Source of the DNA: G963667675 sp965249215
GTDB taxonomy: Bacteria > Chloroflexota > Dehalococcoidia > Lucifugimonadales > UBA3495
Length of the DNA: 64,000 nucleotides
Assembly: GCA_965249215.1 (NCBI GenBank)
Contig: CBDFLN010000002.1
Location: 248,001 to 312,000 of the forward strand
Reading direction: 5' to 3'
Part shown: positions 16,794 through 25,496 of the stretch, in pieces
Position numbering within the stretch: position 1 is the stretch's first letter
How the letters are laid out: the number at the start of each line of letters is the position of its first letter
The notes under the pieces: model-generated
What the model was told of the DNA's origin: nothing
What the model saw: only the letters and a program-made list of their open reading frames with translations
Database searches by the model: none
Translations under genes and position numbers: made by a program

Positions 16794-18512
16794 CCCGAAT
16801 CCACCGAAGGACACCGATGGACGGCGTGAGGAAAGCGGAAGGGGGATGAGGGAGCTACAGGGGAAATAGCCTGGGTTCCATTTGGGGTAGGGAGGTCGGC
16901 GGACGGTCTTCATCGCCGCACAGGGGCCCCTATGGGCGTCTGCAGGAGCTGCGATGCGCGGGATGGCGAGAGAATACGCAGCAGGGAACTCTCTCGGACC
17001 GGGCTGGCGCGAGTCTGCGGGGATCTTCGGTTGTCCGGTGGGTGGGTCGGTCGCCGACGGTGCCGTCAGGCCGGGAGTGGAATGGCTCGCAGCCGGGCCA
17101 AGGCGCGGCTGAACTTCTCAGCCCAAGGCCAGCGATCCGGAAGATGCAGGGTCAACCGGCGTGCCGAGCGGGTGAGCCGTCCGGCCAGGGAGAAGAACCG
17201 CCGCCGGAGGGTCTTGGTGGTGGCTATCCGCTCTCCCAGACCGATCCGCGCGGTCCAGCGGGCCAGGTTGTGGGCCATCGTCTGGACGGCCAGCCAGGCG
17301 CCGTTGGCGGCGAAGCGGCCCGAGGGGAGATGGTTGAGCCCGACGCCGTACTTGAGGTCGCGTATGGCATTCTCGATCTCGGCGTGGCGGCGATGGTCAG
17401 CCTCCAGTTCGAGCAACTCCCCGTCCCGGTCGGTGATGAAGCCGTGATAGCTGTATTTGGCGAAGAGGGCCAACTGGGAACCGGGCGTGGGCTTCACACG
17501 CCGGACGATGAGCCGCACCGGCGCGGCGTCAGGTTCACTCTGGAAGGGAGTGCAGGTGGTCTCGGCCACATCGGCGGCGCCGTCCATCCAGTAGGGAATG
17601 GGAGTCCAGGCATCCTCGGGTATCGTCTCGATGAGATTGCGCAGGCTCTTGTGCTGGCGGATGGTGATGGAGAAGCGGACATCCATCTTGCGGCAGACGG
17701 ATACCACGCCATGAGTGTAGAACCCGCTGTCGGCCCGTAGCGTGAGTCGTCCGTTGGCCCCGGCGTAGCGTACCCGCCCCACCGTCTCCCGCAGAAAGTG
17801 GGCGGCGCCCCGGGCGGTGTTGGCGCGGCCCTCGCGCAGCCGGGACATCAGCACGTCGCCGGTGCCGGCGGCGACGGCCAACAGCGGGTGATAGCCCCGC
17901 TTGCCGGTATAGCCGTGGTGGCGTGCGCCCTCCTTGGCCAGTCCGTAGGTCTCGCAGATGGTGGAGTCCAGGTCAATGGTCAGGGGCCCGTCGCCGGGTC
18001 CCGCCCCGGCCTGCCAAGCCCGGGCCAGCAACTCGCGGCTCACCCGGTCGAGTTGACGGACGTGGCCCCACCGGAAGCTGCGCAGGAAGGTGCCCAGGGT
18101 GGATGGCGCCTTGACCGTGCCGCCCAGGGTGCAGGCCGTCCCCCCGGTGCGCAACACATCGGCGTCGTCAATGCAGTCGCCCCCAGCCAGCGCAGACGCC
18201 ACCAGCGTCATCATCTTGTCGCTCGTGTTCGCCCGCCCCGGGGCATCGCCCAGGTCGAGGCGCTGCCGGACGAGTTCGGGCAGGCCGAGGTGCCGCGCCA
18301 GGGTGGCCGGAAGGAGCAGCCCGGCATTGGCCACCAAGCGGCGGTCGTCGAAGGTGATTTGGATCCGGTCGGGGTGGTTGCGTGGCAGCATCTATTGGGT
18401 GCTCCTTTTCCGGGGTCGGTTTTTTGCTACAAAACCATTATCCCAGAAGCACAGGAGCACCTTCTTGCCGCTTCAGGACGCTAACCCGACGCCCTCCTTC
18501 GGTGGATTCGGG
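16794..18512 (-). mobile_element. IS1380-family insertion sequence, complete, with target duplication
   Basis: A 1719-bp element bounded by perfect 18-bp terminal inverted repeats CCCGAATCCACCGAAGGA (16794-16811 and 18495-18512). It is flanked by CTTAG at 16789-16793 and 18513-18517. One transposase gene fills the minus strand. The intact ends and duplication point to a recent insertion that could still be mobile. Confidence 0.95.
17066..18391 (-). CDS. IS1380-family transposase
   Basis: A 441-residue DDE transposase. The catalytic acidic residues are visible in LTIDLDSTICETYG, LRADSGFYTHGV and HAEIENAIRDLKYGVGLNHL, the last being the family signature around the catalytic Glu. The N-terminal part resembles the DUF4372-like region typical of IS1380 proteins. 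It cuts at the 18-bp ends of the element that carries it and inserts it elsewhere, generating a 4-5-bp duplication. The gene is full length with no frameshift, so it should be functional. Confidence 0.93.
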   Translation of the reverse strand: MLPRNHPDRIQITFDDRRLVANAGLLLPATLARHLGLPELVRQRLDLGDAPGRANTSDKMMTLVASALAGGDCIDDADVLRTGGTACTLGGTVKAPSTLGTFLRSFRWGHVRQLDRVSRELLARAWQAGAGPGDGPLTIDLDSTICETYGLAKEGARHHGYTGKRGYHPLLAVAAGTGDVLMSRLREGRANTARGAAHFLRETVGRVRYAGANGRLTLRADSGFYTHGVVSVCRKMDVRFSITIRQHKSLRNLIETIPEDAWTPIPYWMDGAADVAETTCTPFQSEPDAAPVRLIVRRVKPTPGSQLALFAKYSYHGFITDRDGELLELEADHRRHAEIENAIRDLKYGVGLNHLPSGRFAANGAWLAVQTMAHNLARWTARIGLGERIATTKTLRRRFFSLAGRLTRSARRLTLHLPDRWPWAEKFSRALARLRAIPLPA

Positions 18513-20390
18513 CTTAGAGACTTCCCTAGATCCGAACTCAACCACCTAAAGTTTGATGGTAACAAAGGCGGAACGATAGCCCCGAACCAGGTAACCGTAG
18601 TGGAGGCGCACTTCGGACTTGATGACGATGACATGGAGGCCCTCACACAAATAGACGACCGATACGCTGGGTCCACCTATGTGATGGGACGTCGCCTCGA
18701 CAATTCAACTTGGCACCGAATACAAGGCGGCCCAGAGGTTCCAACATATGGAGTTGTCAAAAAGGATCTCTTAAGGTTGGCGTTGCATGTTGATGCAAAG
18801 GCATCTGCCAGCGACTACGAAGCCACTTCACCAACCCAGCGTGGCCTGTTGGACGAGATCGTCTCCGCTTGGAGCGAAACAACCCCCATAGCGGGGGAGG
18901 AAGCTACGACAATCATGGACTGGCTCCATGACGTTACTCCTCTAGTCGACGAGGGAAATAAACTTGAGGAAGAGAGACTCGATAAGTTGACCGAATTGGC
19001 TGGTATATGCGGCAAGAGAACTAAGGCATTGAGGCTGCTCAAACAACGTCTGCCAGTCTTCGTGTACTTCTCGAACTACTTCAGGGTTCGCCCAAGGCTC
19101 CATCTGGAACATCTCGCTGACCGGCTTGAGAATAACATTCTGGATGATGACGAATATGACAGGGGGAACGAGTGCCTGCTCAAGCTCCTAGGCTTCCAAG
19201 CCCGCGAGCTCTCCGACTTGGGTAAAGCCCCAGAACCGAACCCCGGTGACGCAGAAGCCCTTAGAGAGTACCAAGACCAACTCGATAGGCGGCGTTACCA
19301 ACTTAACGCTGCGAGCATTCGACTAACTGAGAATATCAACAGGGTTTGGCAGCCCAACCCCGATAGATCCGAAGCTCACCGCCTGCGTGTTGAAGCAGAC
19401 CAACAGTATCTCAAAGTGGTCGTCGAGGATGAACTGGGCGTAGAAGTCGAGTTGGATCAGCGCTCCGAGGGCTTCCAGTGGCTGGTTTCGTTCTTCGTAG
19501 TTTTCTTTGCGGAAGCAGCTGACCGACATCAAAATGCCGTGTTGCTACTTGACGAACCCGGGCTCAGCCTTCATGGGTTGAAGCAGCGCGAATTCCGTAG
19601 CACTGTTTCACGTTTAGGAGAGGCTAATCAGATCCTGTACACTACCCACTCGCCGTTCATGGTAGGGCCGGACGAGCTTGACCTTGTCCGAGTCGTTGAG
19701 ATGGAGAATCGAACGGCGGGAACCATGGTGCACACCACCATTACAGCGGGCGACTCCGCAGCACTCCTTCCGCTTCAGGAGGCACTCGGCTATGACCTTG
19801 CCCAGAGTCTCTTCACTCAGCAGCGAAACCTAGTTCTTGAGGGCCTTACGGACTATTGGTACGTTGAAGCGGCCGCTGCGCTTCTCAAGGCGGCCGGAGA
19901 CCTTGAGCTTAACGACAAGATTTCCCTAATCCCGGCAAACAACGCTGGCAAGGTGGTGTATTACGCAACTATCCTTCACGCCAACAATCTCAAGGTCGCA
20001 GCACTGCTGGACTCAGACGCAGCTGGAGAAGCCGCTGCCAAAGTAGAGACTTTAGTCCACACTTTGGGCAACAAGAACATCCTCAGGACGGCGGATGCCT
20101 ACGAGGGACCCGTCCAAAGGCCGGAAGTGGAAGACCTGCTCAGGGACACACTTATTCACGTGGCCAAGACCGATCTTGATTGGGACATTGAGCAAATCGC
20201 TAACCAGCAACCCACACGGCCCATTGTCGACATATTCACAAAGGTCATCGGCAAGGGAACCTTCTCTAAGTACCACTTGGCCAAAGCCTTTCTTCGGTGG
20301 ACGCGGGAACATGAAGCAACAGACCTTATGGATGTCGAGCGAACCCAATGGAAGGAACTGATCAGAGCTATCAACAAGTCGTTGCGCTAA

Positions 20391-20660
20391 GGCAAACCTA
20401 CGTCCAGCCAGCCCCGATAAACATCAACCTAGCCGCTAGCGTTGGTCGGCGGGAGTTCGTATTCTACAGATCGTTTCGTCTACGCCTCCTCGGGGCGCCT
20501 CTCAATCAACCAACGGTCCCAATATCTCCGGATATATGCCGCAAGATCCGGGCATACCTAATGGACATCCGGTGTAAACCAGGCCGGGCTTACCCCCCAG
20601 TCCGGCACCGAGCCTAGAGGTGGCCGCCAAGCCTCAAAACCGAACCTTCAGCAGCCCCCG
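20391..20660. other. Intergenic stretch, nothing recognised
   Basis: 270 bp between the OLD gene and the end of the convergent CoA-binding gene. I see no gene, RNA or repeat. No rho-independent terminator with a T-tract is present. Confidence 0.3.
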
Positions 20661-21083
20661 CTACCCCCGGCCCTCCCCCGTCCCCTGGCCGCCGAACCGG
20701 CGGCGGTGTTGGCGGAGGGTTCAATCGTCCATTATCACCGGGATGCCGGCGGCTTCGGCCTTGGCCGCTGCTTGCGGGTTGATGACCCCGTCTTGCATCC
20801 AGATGTACTTGACCCCCACCTCGATGGCCTCGTCCACCACCGGCGGCACCAGCTCCGAACGCCGGAAGATGTCCACCATGTCGATGGGCCCGGGCACCGA
20901 CTTCAGGTCCGGGTAGCTCTTCTCGCCCAGCCACTCTTGAATCATGGGGTTCACGGGGATGATGCGATAGCCTTGGGACCGCATGTACTTGGATACCCGG
21001 TGGCTGTCCCGCTCCGGGTTGTCCGACAGTCCCACCACGGCTATGGTCTTGGAGTTGGTCAGTTGCTCTTCAACCAGGTCCAT
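20661..21083 (-). CDS. CoA-binding protein (YccU/CoA_binding_2) with predicted selenocysteine at residue 121
   Basis: The N-terminal 120 residues are a Rossmann-like CoA-binding domain: KTIAVVGLSDNPERDSHRVS, YRIIPVNPM, VDIFRRSELVPPVVDEAI, KYIWMQDGVINPQAAAKAEA and GIPVIMDD. A TGA at 20721-20723 follows. The frame then continues TLRQHRRRFGGQGTGEGRG to TAG. In the family this place reads D-x-C-x(4)-H-x-R, and here it is D-D-UGA-T-L-R-Q-H-R-R, with His and Arg at the right spacing. Reading through gives 140 residues, the normal length; stopping at TGA would remove the conserved tail. A 7-bp hairpin follows (20688-20704). Sec is predicted, not proven; the Cys is thought to bind or sense the CoA thiol. 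Confidence 0.78.
20688..20704 (-). promoter_or_regulatory. Putative bacterial SECIS hairpin of the CoA-binding gene
   Basis: Reverse strand GCCGCCG-GTT-CGGCGGC, a perfect 7-bp stem with the loop GUU starting 24 nt after the UGA. The loop begins with G followed by U, as in bacterial SECIS elements bound by SelB. Confidence 0.65.
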
Positions 21084-21151
21084 CTTACCCTCCCAGGCTT
21101 GTGGTTCCCCCGGCTATGTCTGAGTCCTGTCCCCGTCGGGGAACCGGGCAT

Positions 21152-22078
21152 CTACCATTCTTTGCGCCCGATGTACCGGAAGGCGGCCATGGCCGCGGTG
21201 GCCCCGTCGCCCGCCGACGACACTAGCTGGGACGCCGAGTGCTGCCGGACGTCCCCGGCTGCATAGAGGCCAGGGACCTCGGTCTCCATGGAAACGTTGA
21301 CCGGAATGTGACCGGCGCCGTCCACGTTAACCAGCCCCTGTACTACGCTCCCGCGTGGTTCCAGGCCCACGTAGATGAACAGGCCTGACAGATCGATTGT
21401 GCTCTCCAGGTTGGTGACCACGTTGTGTATCCGGACGCCCGACACCTGGTCCTCTCCCAGCACTTCTTGGACCGTGGAGTTCCAGACCATGTCGACCTTC
21501 CGGTTCTGCTGCAACCGGTCTCGCAACGCCTTGTGGGCCCGGAGTTGGCCCCGCCGGTGGAAGACCAGCACTCGCTCGGAGAATGAGCTGAGGACCTCCG
21601 CCTCGTCCACCGCCGAGTCTCCTCCGCCCACCACGCCCACAACTTGCCGGGCATAGAGGGGGCCGTCACAGGCCGCGCAGTCTGATATGCCCCGGCCGTA
21701 GAACTCCTCCTCCCCCGGTAATCCGAGGTTGCGCCGCCTCGAACCGGTGGCCACGATTACGGTCTTCGACCGTATGGATCCCTCTTCGACCGACACCCGC
21801 TTGTAGGCGCCGTCGTTAGCGATGCCGGTAACCTCGGCCAGCATCATGTCGGCGCCCGCAGACTCGGCCTGTTCCTGCACCGCCGGCGCCAACTCGGCCC
21901 CCGAGATTCCGTTGGGAAAGCCGGGAAAGTTGTCGACCCGCTCGGCGTTGACGATTTGCCCTCCGGTCATCGTCCTTTCGATGAGTCCCGTTTGCAGACC
22001 GTAGCGGGCGGCAAACATAGCGGCGGTCAGCCCGGCCAGGCCTCCGCCGACTACTAACACGTCATAGTCGTTAGCCAC
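21152..22078 (-). CDS. trxB: Thioredoxin reductase family flavoprotein
   Basis: A 308-residue NAD(P)H-dependent FAD enzyme. It has the FAD motif DVLVVGGGLAGLTAAMFAAR, the redox CAAC in SDCAACDGPLY near residues 132-142, the NAD(P)H Rossmann VGVVGGGDSAVDEA, and the C-terminal FAD segment GLYAAGDVRQHSASQLV. It would pass electrons to thioredoxin or a similar protein. GTG at 22078 is chosen because GGAGG lies 7 nt upstream; a more upstream ATG would place the ribosome site inside the gene. Next to a predicted selenoprotein, it may be part of thiol or selenol redox control, which is inference. Confidence 0.92.
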   Translation of the reverse strand: MANDYDVLVVGGGLAGLTAAMFAARYGLQTGLIERTMTGGQIVNAERVDNFPGFPNGISGAELAPAVQEQAESAGADMMLAEVTGIANDGAYKRVSVEEGSIRSKTVIVATGSRRRNLGLPGEEEFYGRGISDCAACDGPLYARQVVGVVGGGDSAVDEAEVLSSFSERVLVFHRRGQLRAHKALRDRLQQNRKVDMVWNSTVQEVLGEDQVSGVRIHNVVTNLESTIDLSGLFIYVGLEPRGSVVQGLVNVDGAGHIPVNVSMETEVPGLYAAGDVRQHSASQLVSSAGDGATAAMAAFRYIGRKEW

Positions 22079-22212
22079 AACACCACCTCCTCGTAAGTGC
22101 AACCATTGTGCATTTTACCAACATAGGGCCGCTCGGCGGATATAGACTCCGCTGCAGGATTACATAACAATTGCGACGCCCCGCCGTCAGCAGACGCTTG
22201 GCCCGTGCTGGC

Positions 22213-22794
22213 TCATCCCTGATTTCTGAGCATCATCATGTACTGTTCGCCGTTCAGGTCCCTCCATCCCCTTGTCCGGTAGCCCGCGTCCCTCGCCGTC
22301 TCCTCGAGATGGGACGGGTCGATACGAAGTTCCAGCGGCGGCCCCGTCTCAGTTTCCTTGCGGTACCACTCCAACACCGTGCACCAGCCCCCGGGAGTGA
22401 GCAACTCCCGCACGGCCCTCAGGAACCTGGGCCTGTCTGAAGTCTGTTGCACCACAAAGGCGAGGAAAACCCCGTCTAGCGATCCGGGCTCCAAGGGAAA
22501 CGCGAACTCCTCGCACTTGAGGACCTCCACATTGCCCATGCGCGCCTGGGTCACCTGCTGGCTGCACGCGGTCAGCATCTCATCGTCGATGTCCAGGGCG
22601 TACACCTTGCCGTTGACCAGGCACTTGGCTAGCGGGACCGTGAAGAAGCCGGGGCCGCAGCCTATATCCGCCACGGTGTCGTGAGGGTTGATTTCGCTAA
22701 GGCTCAATATCAAAAAGCTGTCCAGGCTTTCGCTCCGCTCGCGGGACAGCAATCCCTGGATTAACTCGCTGGTGCTTATCGGTTCGGATGTCAT
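22213..22794 (-). CDS. Class I SAM-dependent methyltransferase
   Basis: A 193-residue protein with motif I TVADIGCGPGFFTVPLAK, the acidic residue in VYALDIDDEML, and GVFLAFVVQQTSD as the motif IV region. It resembles UbiE/ArsM-type small-molecule methyltransferases, but has no cysteine pattern diagnostic of arsenite methylation. The ATG at 22792-22794 has GGAG 8 nt upstream, favoured over an extended frame starting at 22899. The substrate is unknown. It runs in the same direction as the thioredoxin reductase gene, 134 bp away. Confidence 0.85.
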   Translation of the reverse strand: MTSEPISTSELIQGLLSRERSESLDSFLILSLSEINPHDTVADIGCGPGFFTVPLAKCLVNGKVYALDIDDEMLTACSQQVTQARMGNVEVLKCEEFAFPLEPGSLDGVFLAFVVQQTSDRPRFLRAVRELLTPGGWCTVLEWYRKETETGPPLELRIDPSHLEETARDAGYRTRGWRDLNGEQYMMMLRNQG

Positions 22795-23013
22795 TGCGCT
22801 GTCTCCTGGAGACTGCAACCAATGTACATCACCCAATGCACCGCAACAATGGACGCCGCACAGCCCGGACCTCCCGTCGCAGACCTCGTTGACACTCAAA
22901 CAAGCTGAGCTTACACTACCGTCTGGTTTTGTCGCCGGCCTCGGGTCGATGGCGGCGGCGCGGGCGGCCTACGGCCGTCATGCCCACAGTTGGAGCGGTG
23001 TCAGGAGATTGGG

Positions 23014-24258
23014 ATGCCCGACTTGGCGGAGCGAGACCCGGAAGTAGCCCGGGCCATCCAGCAGGAAGACGAACGGCAGCGCAATAACATCGTGCTGATT
23101 GCTGCGGAAAACTACGCCAGCAAGGCGGTGTTGCAAGCCCAGTCGGGCGTCATGAACAACAAGTACGCCGAAGGGTATCCGGGCCGCCGCTACTACGCTG
23201 GCTGCGAGAACGTGGACATCGTCGAACGCCTGGCCATTCAAAGGGCCAAGGACATATTCGGCGCACAACACGCCAACGTGCAGCCCCACAGCGGCTCGCA
23301 AGCAAACATGGCGGTCTACTTCGCCTTGCTGGAGCCCGGCGACAAGGTGCTGGGCATGCAATTGGACCACGGCGGCCATCTGACCCACGGGGCCTCGGTC
23401 AACTTCTCCGGCAAGCTCTACCAGTTCATTCCCTACGGCGTAGACCGGGAGTCCGAGACCATCGACTTCGACCAGGTGGAGCGGCTGGCCCTGGAGCACG
23501 AGCCCAAGCTGATTATTGCCGGTTACAGCGCCTATCCCCGGACCATCGACTTTCCCAAGTTTCGCGCCATAGCCGACCGCATTGGGGCCTTGCTCATGGT
23601 CGACATGGCCCACATCGCCGGCCTGGTCGCCGGAGGGGCCCATCCGTCGCCCTTGCCCCATGCCCAAGTGGTCACTTCCACTACCCAGAAAACCCTCAGG
23701 GGGCCGCGGGGCGGCTTTATACTTGCCGCTGAGGAGCTGGCCCGCAAAATCGACTTCGCCGTATTCCCGTTCGGTCAGGGCGGCCCGTTGATGCACGCCG
23801 TGGCCGCCAAGGCGGTGTGCTTCGGCGAAGCCCAGGCGCCGGAGTTCACCCAGTACGCCTCCCAGATCGTGCTCAACAGCCGCGCCATGGCCCGCACCAT
23901 CTCCGAAGCCGGCCTGCGGCTGGTCTCCGGAGGCACCGACAACCACCTGATGCTGGTCGACCTGACTCCCATGGACATCACGGGACAGCAGGCGGAGTCG
24001 GCCTTGGAACAAGTCGGCATCTTCGCCAACAAGAACGCCATCCCCTTCGACACCAAGCCGCCGCGCGTAGCAAGCGGGCTGCGCCTGGGCGCCGGAGCAA
24101 TTACCAGCCGCGGCTTCGACGAGGCCGCGGCCGAGCGCGTGGGAAAACTGATCGTCGACACCCTGACTTGCATGGGCGACGAGGAAGTCCAGCGACGGGT
24201 CGCCGGGGAGGTCAGGGAAATGGCAGCCACTTTCCCCGTACCCGGCCTCGACATGTAG
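23014..24258 (+). CDS. glyA: Serine hydroxymethyltransferase
   Basis: A 414-residue PLP enzyme that interconverts serine and glycine and charges tetrahydrofolate with a one-carbon unit. Conserved stretches include NKYAEGYPGRRYY, NVQPHSGSQANMAVY, LDHGGHLTHGASVNFSG, VDMAHIAGLVAGG and GLRLGAGAITSRGF. The PLP lysine is K226 in STTQKTLRGPRGG; the residue before it is Gln where most SHMTs have His, and LIASEN is LIAAEN. ATG at 23014 has AGGAG 6-7 nt upstream. It is followed by the promoter of rpsF. Confidence 0.96.
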   Translation: MPDLAERDPEVARAIQQEDERQRNNIVLIAAENYASKAVLQAQSGVMNNKYAEGYPGRRYYAGCENVDIVERLAIQRAKDIFGAQHANVQPHSGSQANMAVYFALLEPGDKVLGMQLDHGGHLTHGASVNFSGKLYQFIPYGVDRESETIDFDQVERLALEHEPKLIIAGYSAYPRTIDFPKFRAIADRIGALLMVDMAHIAGLVAGGAHPSPLPHAQVVTSTTQKTLRGPRGGFILAAEELARKIDFAVFPFGQGGPLMHAVAAKAVCFGEAQAPEFTQYASQIVLNSRAMARTISEAGLRLVSGGTDNHLMLVDLTPMDITGQQAESALEQVGIFANKNAIPFDTKPPRVASGLRLGAGAITSRGFDEAAAERVGKLIVDTLTCMGDEEVQRRVAGEVREMAATFPVPGLDM

Positions 24259-24287
24259 TTGAGCGCCTCTCGACCCAATGCTATAAT
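24259..24287 (+). promoter_or_regulatory. Sigma-70 promoter of rpsF-ssb-rpsR
   Basis: TTGAGC at 24259-24264 and a perfect TATAAT at 24282-24287 with a 17-bp spacer, starting one base after the glyA stop codon. The rpsF start is 35 bp downstream. Confidence 0.75.
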
Positions 24288-24321
24288 CTCATAAGTTTCG
24301 AAATTAACAGAGGGGCCGCCT

Positions 24322-25035
24322 TTGCGCCATTATGAACTCGTAGTAGTCCTCAGTCCGATTCTCAACCAGGACCAGGTAACCGACGTTTGGGGTAGGATTA
24401 AAGACTTTATCAGTAACCGGAAGGGGGATATTACCCACGAGGAAAAATGGGGCACCCGCCGGTTGGCCTATCCCATCCGCAAAGGGTCGTACCAATTCCT
24501 CGAAGGAAACTACCACCTGACCCGCTTCAGCACCGAGTTGTCCTTTAATAGGGAGTTGAACACCTTCCTCCGCCTGGACGATGAGGTGCTCCGGTCCCTG
24601 GTAGTTACCACCTTTGCCCCCGGTGAAGAACCGAAGCCCCCGCCTCCCAGGGTGCGTCGTCCTGATCCCGCGTTAGCCGGTCAACCGCCGGCTGCCGACG
24701 CGGCGGCGCGGGCCCCGGCAGCGGCCGCCCCTGCTCCAGAAGCCGCGGCCCCGGCAGCCGAAACCCCGGAGGCCACCGCAGAGGCTGACGCGCCGGCGAG
24801 TGAGGCCGAGGCCCCCGCCGCAGAAGAGCCGGAGGCGACGGAGGCACAGGCCGTAGCATCCGTTGAAGAGTCTTCGGACACGGCAGCGGAAGCAGACGAA
24901 CCGGCGGAGGAAGCGGAAGCCCCTGCCGCGGAGGAGCCTGAGCCTGCTGAGACCGGGGAAAAATCCGACGCTGAACCCGAGACGCCCGCCGAGGAGCAAC
25001 CCGGGCCTGGGGACGCCGAGGAAGAACAGGCCTAG
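24322..25035 (+). CDS. rpsF: 30S ribosomal protein S6 with long acidic C-terminal extension
   Basis: The first 100 or so residues are S6: MRHYELVVVLSPILNQDQV, EEKWGTRRLAYPIRKGSYQF, and FNRELNTFLRLDDEVLRSLV. The remaining 137 residues are low complexity, rich in Ala, Glu and Pro, with repeated EAPAAEEPE-like units, so the protein has 237 residues instead of about 100-130. S6 pairs with S18 in the small-subunit platform. It starts at TTG with GAGGGG upstream. The order rpsF-ssb-rpsR is classic and the three are cotranscribed, with gaps of 11 and 33 bp. Confidence 0.95.
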   Translation: MRHYELVVVLSPILNQDQVTDVWGRIKDFISNRKGDITHEEKWGTRRLAYPIRKGSYQFLEGNYHLTRFSTELSFNRELNTFLRLDDEVLRSLVVTTFAPGEEPKPPPPRVRRPDPALAGQPPAADAAARAPAAAAPAPEAAAPAAETPEATAEADAPASEAEAPAAEEPEATEAQAVASVEESSDTAAEADEPAEEAEAPAAEEPEPAETGEKSDAEPETPAEEQPGPGDAEEEQA

Positions 25036-25046
25036 AGGGAGAAACG

Positions 25047-25463
25047 TTGAACAAGATTATCGTCATCGGCAACCTGGGACGGGACCCCGAAATGCGTTAT
25101 CTCCCGTCAGGCGAGAGCGTGACCTCCTTTTCCGTGGCTTCCAGCCGCAGGTACACCACCAACTCCGGCGAGCAGCGGGAGGAGACCGAGTGGTTCAACG
25201 TCAGCGCCTGGGGCCGGTTGGCGGAGTTGTGCAATCAATACTTGACCAAAGGACGCCAGGTCTACGTAGAAGGCCGGTTGAGTAGCCGGAGTTATGAAGG
25301 CCGCGACGGCCAGACCCGCTTTTCCAACGACATCAGGCTGACCGACGTGCAATTCCTCAGAGGTGGCCAGGGAGCAGACGGCGACGTTGCCCCTTATGGC
25401 GGTGAGTCCAGCGCCGAGGGCCACGCGCCGCCGGCCGACGATATTGACGACCTGCCCTTTTAA
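25047..25463 (+). CDS. ssb: Single-stranded DNA-binding protein
   Basis: A 138-residue SSB with an N-terminal OB fold (NKIIVIGNLGRDPEMRYLPS, TEWFNVSAWGRLAELCNQYL, GRQVYVEGRLSSRSY) and a disordered tail ending in the acidic tip DDIDDLPF, which recruits replication and repair partners. It starts at TTG 25047, just after rpsF, with GAGGGAGAAA upstream. Length is typical, and the position between rpsF and rpsR is conserved in bacteria. Confidence 0.96.
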   Translation: MNKIIVIGNLGRDPEMRYLPSGESVTSFSVASSRRYTTNSGEQREETEWFNVSAWGRLAELCNQYLTKGRQVYVEGRLSSRSYEGRDGQTRFSNDIRLTDVQFLRGGQGADGDVAPYGGESSAEGHAPPADDIDDLPF

Positions 25464-25496
25464 TCAGCAGGATTTAGCTGGAGGACAACACTAGTT

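Larger units (their letters stand above)
16615..20390 (+). pseudogene. OLD-family ATP-dependent nuclease (AAA + TOPRIM), split by IS1380
   Basis: The gene is interrupted at codon 60. The N-terminal piece (16615-16793) has Walker A in TILVGPNEAGKTVLLKAI; the rest (18518-20390) has Walker B AVLLLDEPGLSLHG and a TOPRIM domain (VLEGLTDYWYVEAAAAL, ALLDSDAAGEAA). Removing the IS and one copy of the 5-bp duplication CTTAG restores an unbroken 683-codon frame that reads KFDPLRDFPRSELNHLKF across the join. OLD nucleases cut DNA and several act in phage defence. Base composition is lower in GC than the flanking core genes, as in acquired DNA. It is inactive as it stands. Confidence 0.9.

Noticed and set aside
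18090..18512. N-terminal extension of the OLD gene fragment into the IS
   Set aside because: The frame is open by chance antisense to the transposase; the true gene resumes at 18518.
16790..18520. Inverted TAGCCCGAATCC repeats as a MITE
   Set aside because: They are the ends of the IS1380 element plus part of the target duplication.
20391..20620. A gene after the OLD nuclease on the plus strand
   Set aside because: The open frame there is a continuation of an overlapping out-of-frame reading without family similarity or ribosome site.
22213..22220. TGA at the end of the methyltransferase at 22213 as Sec
   Set aside because: Family members end here, and no Cys motif is expected at this place.
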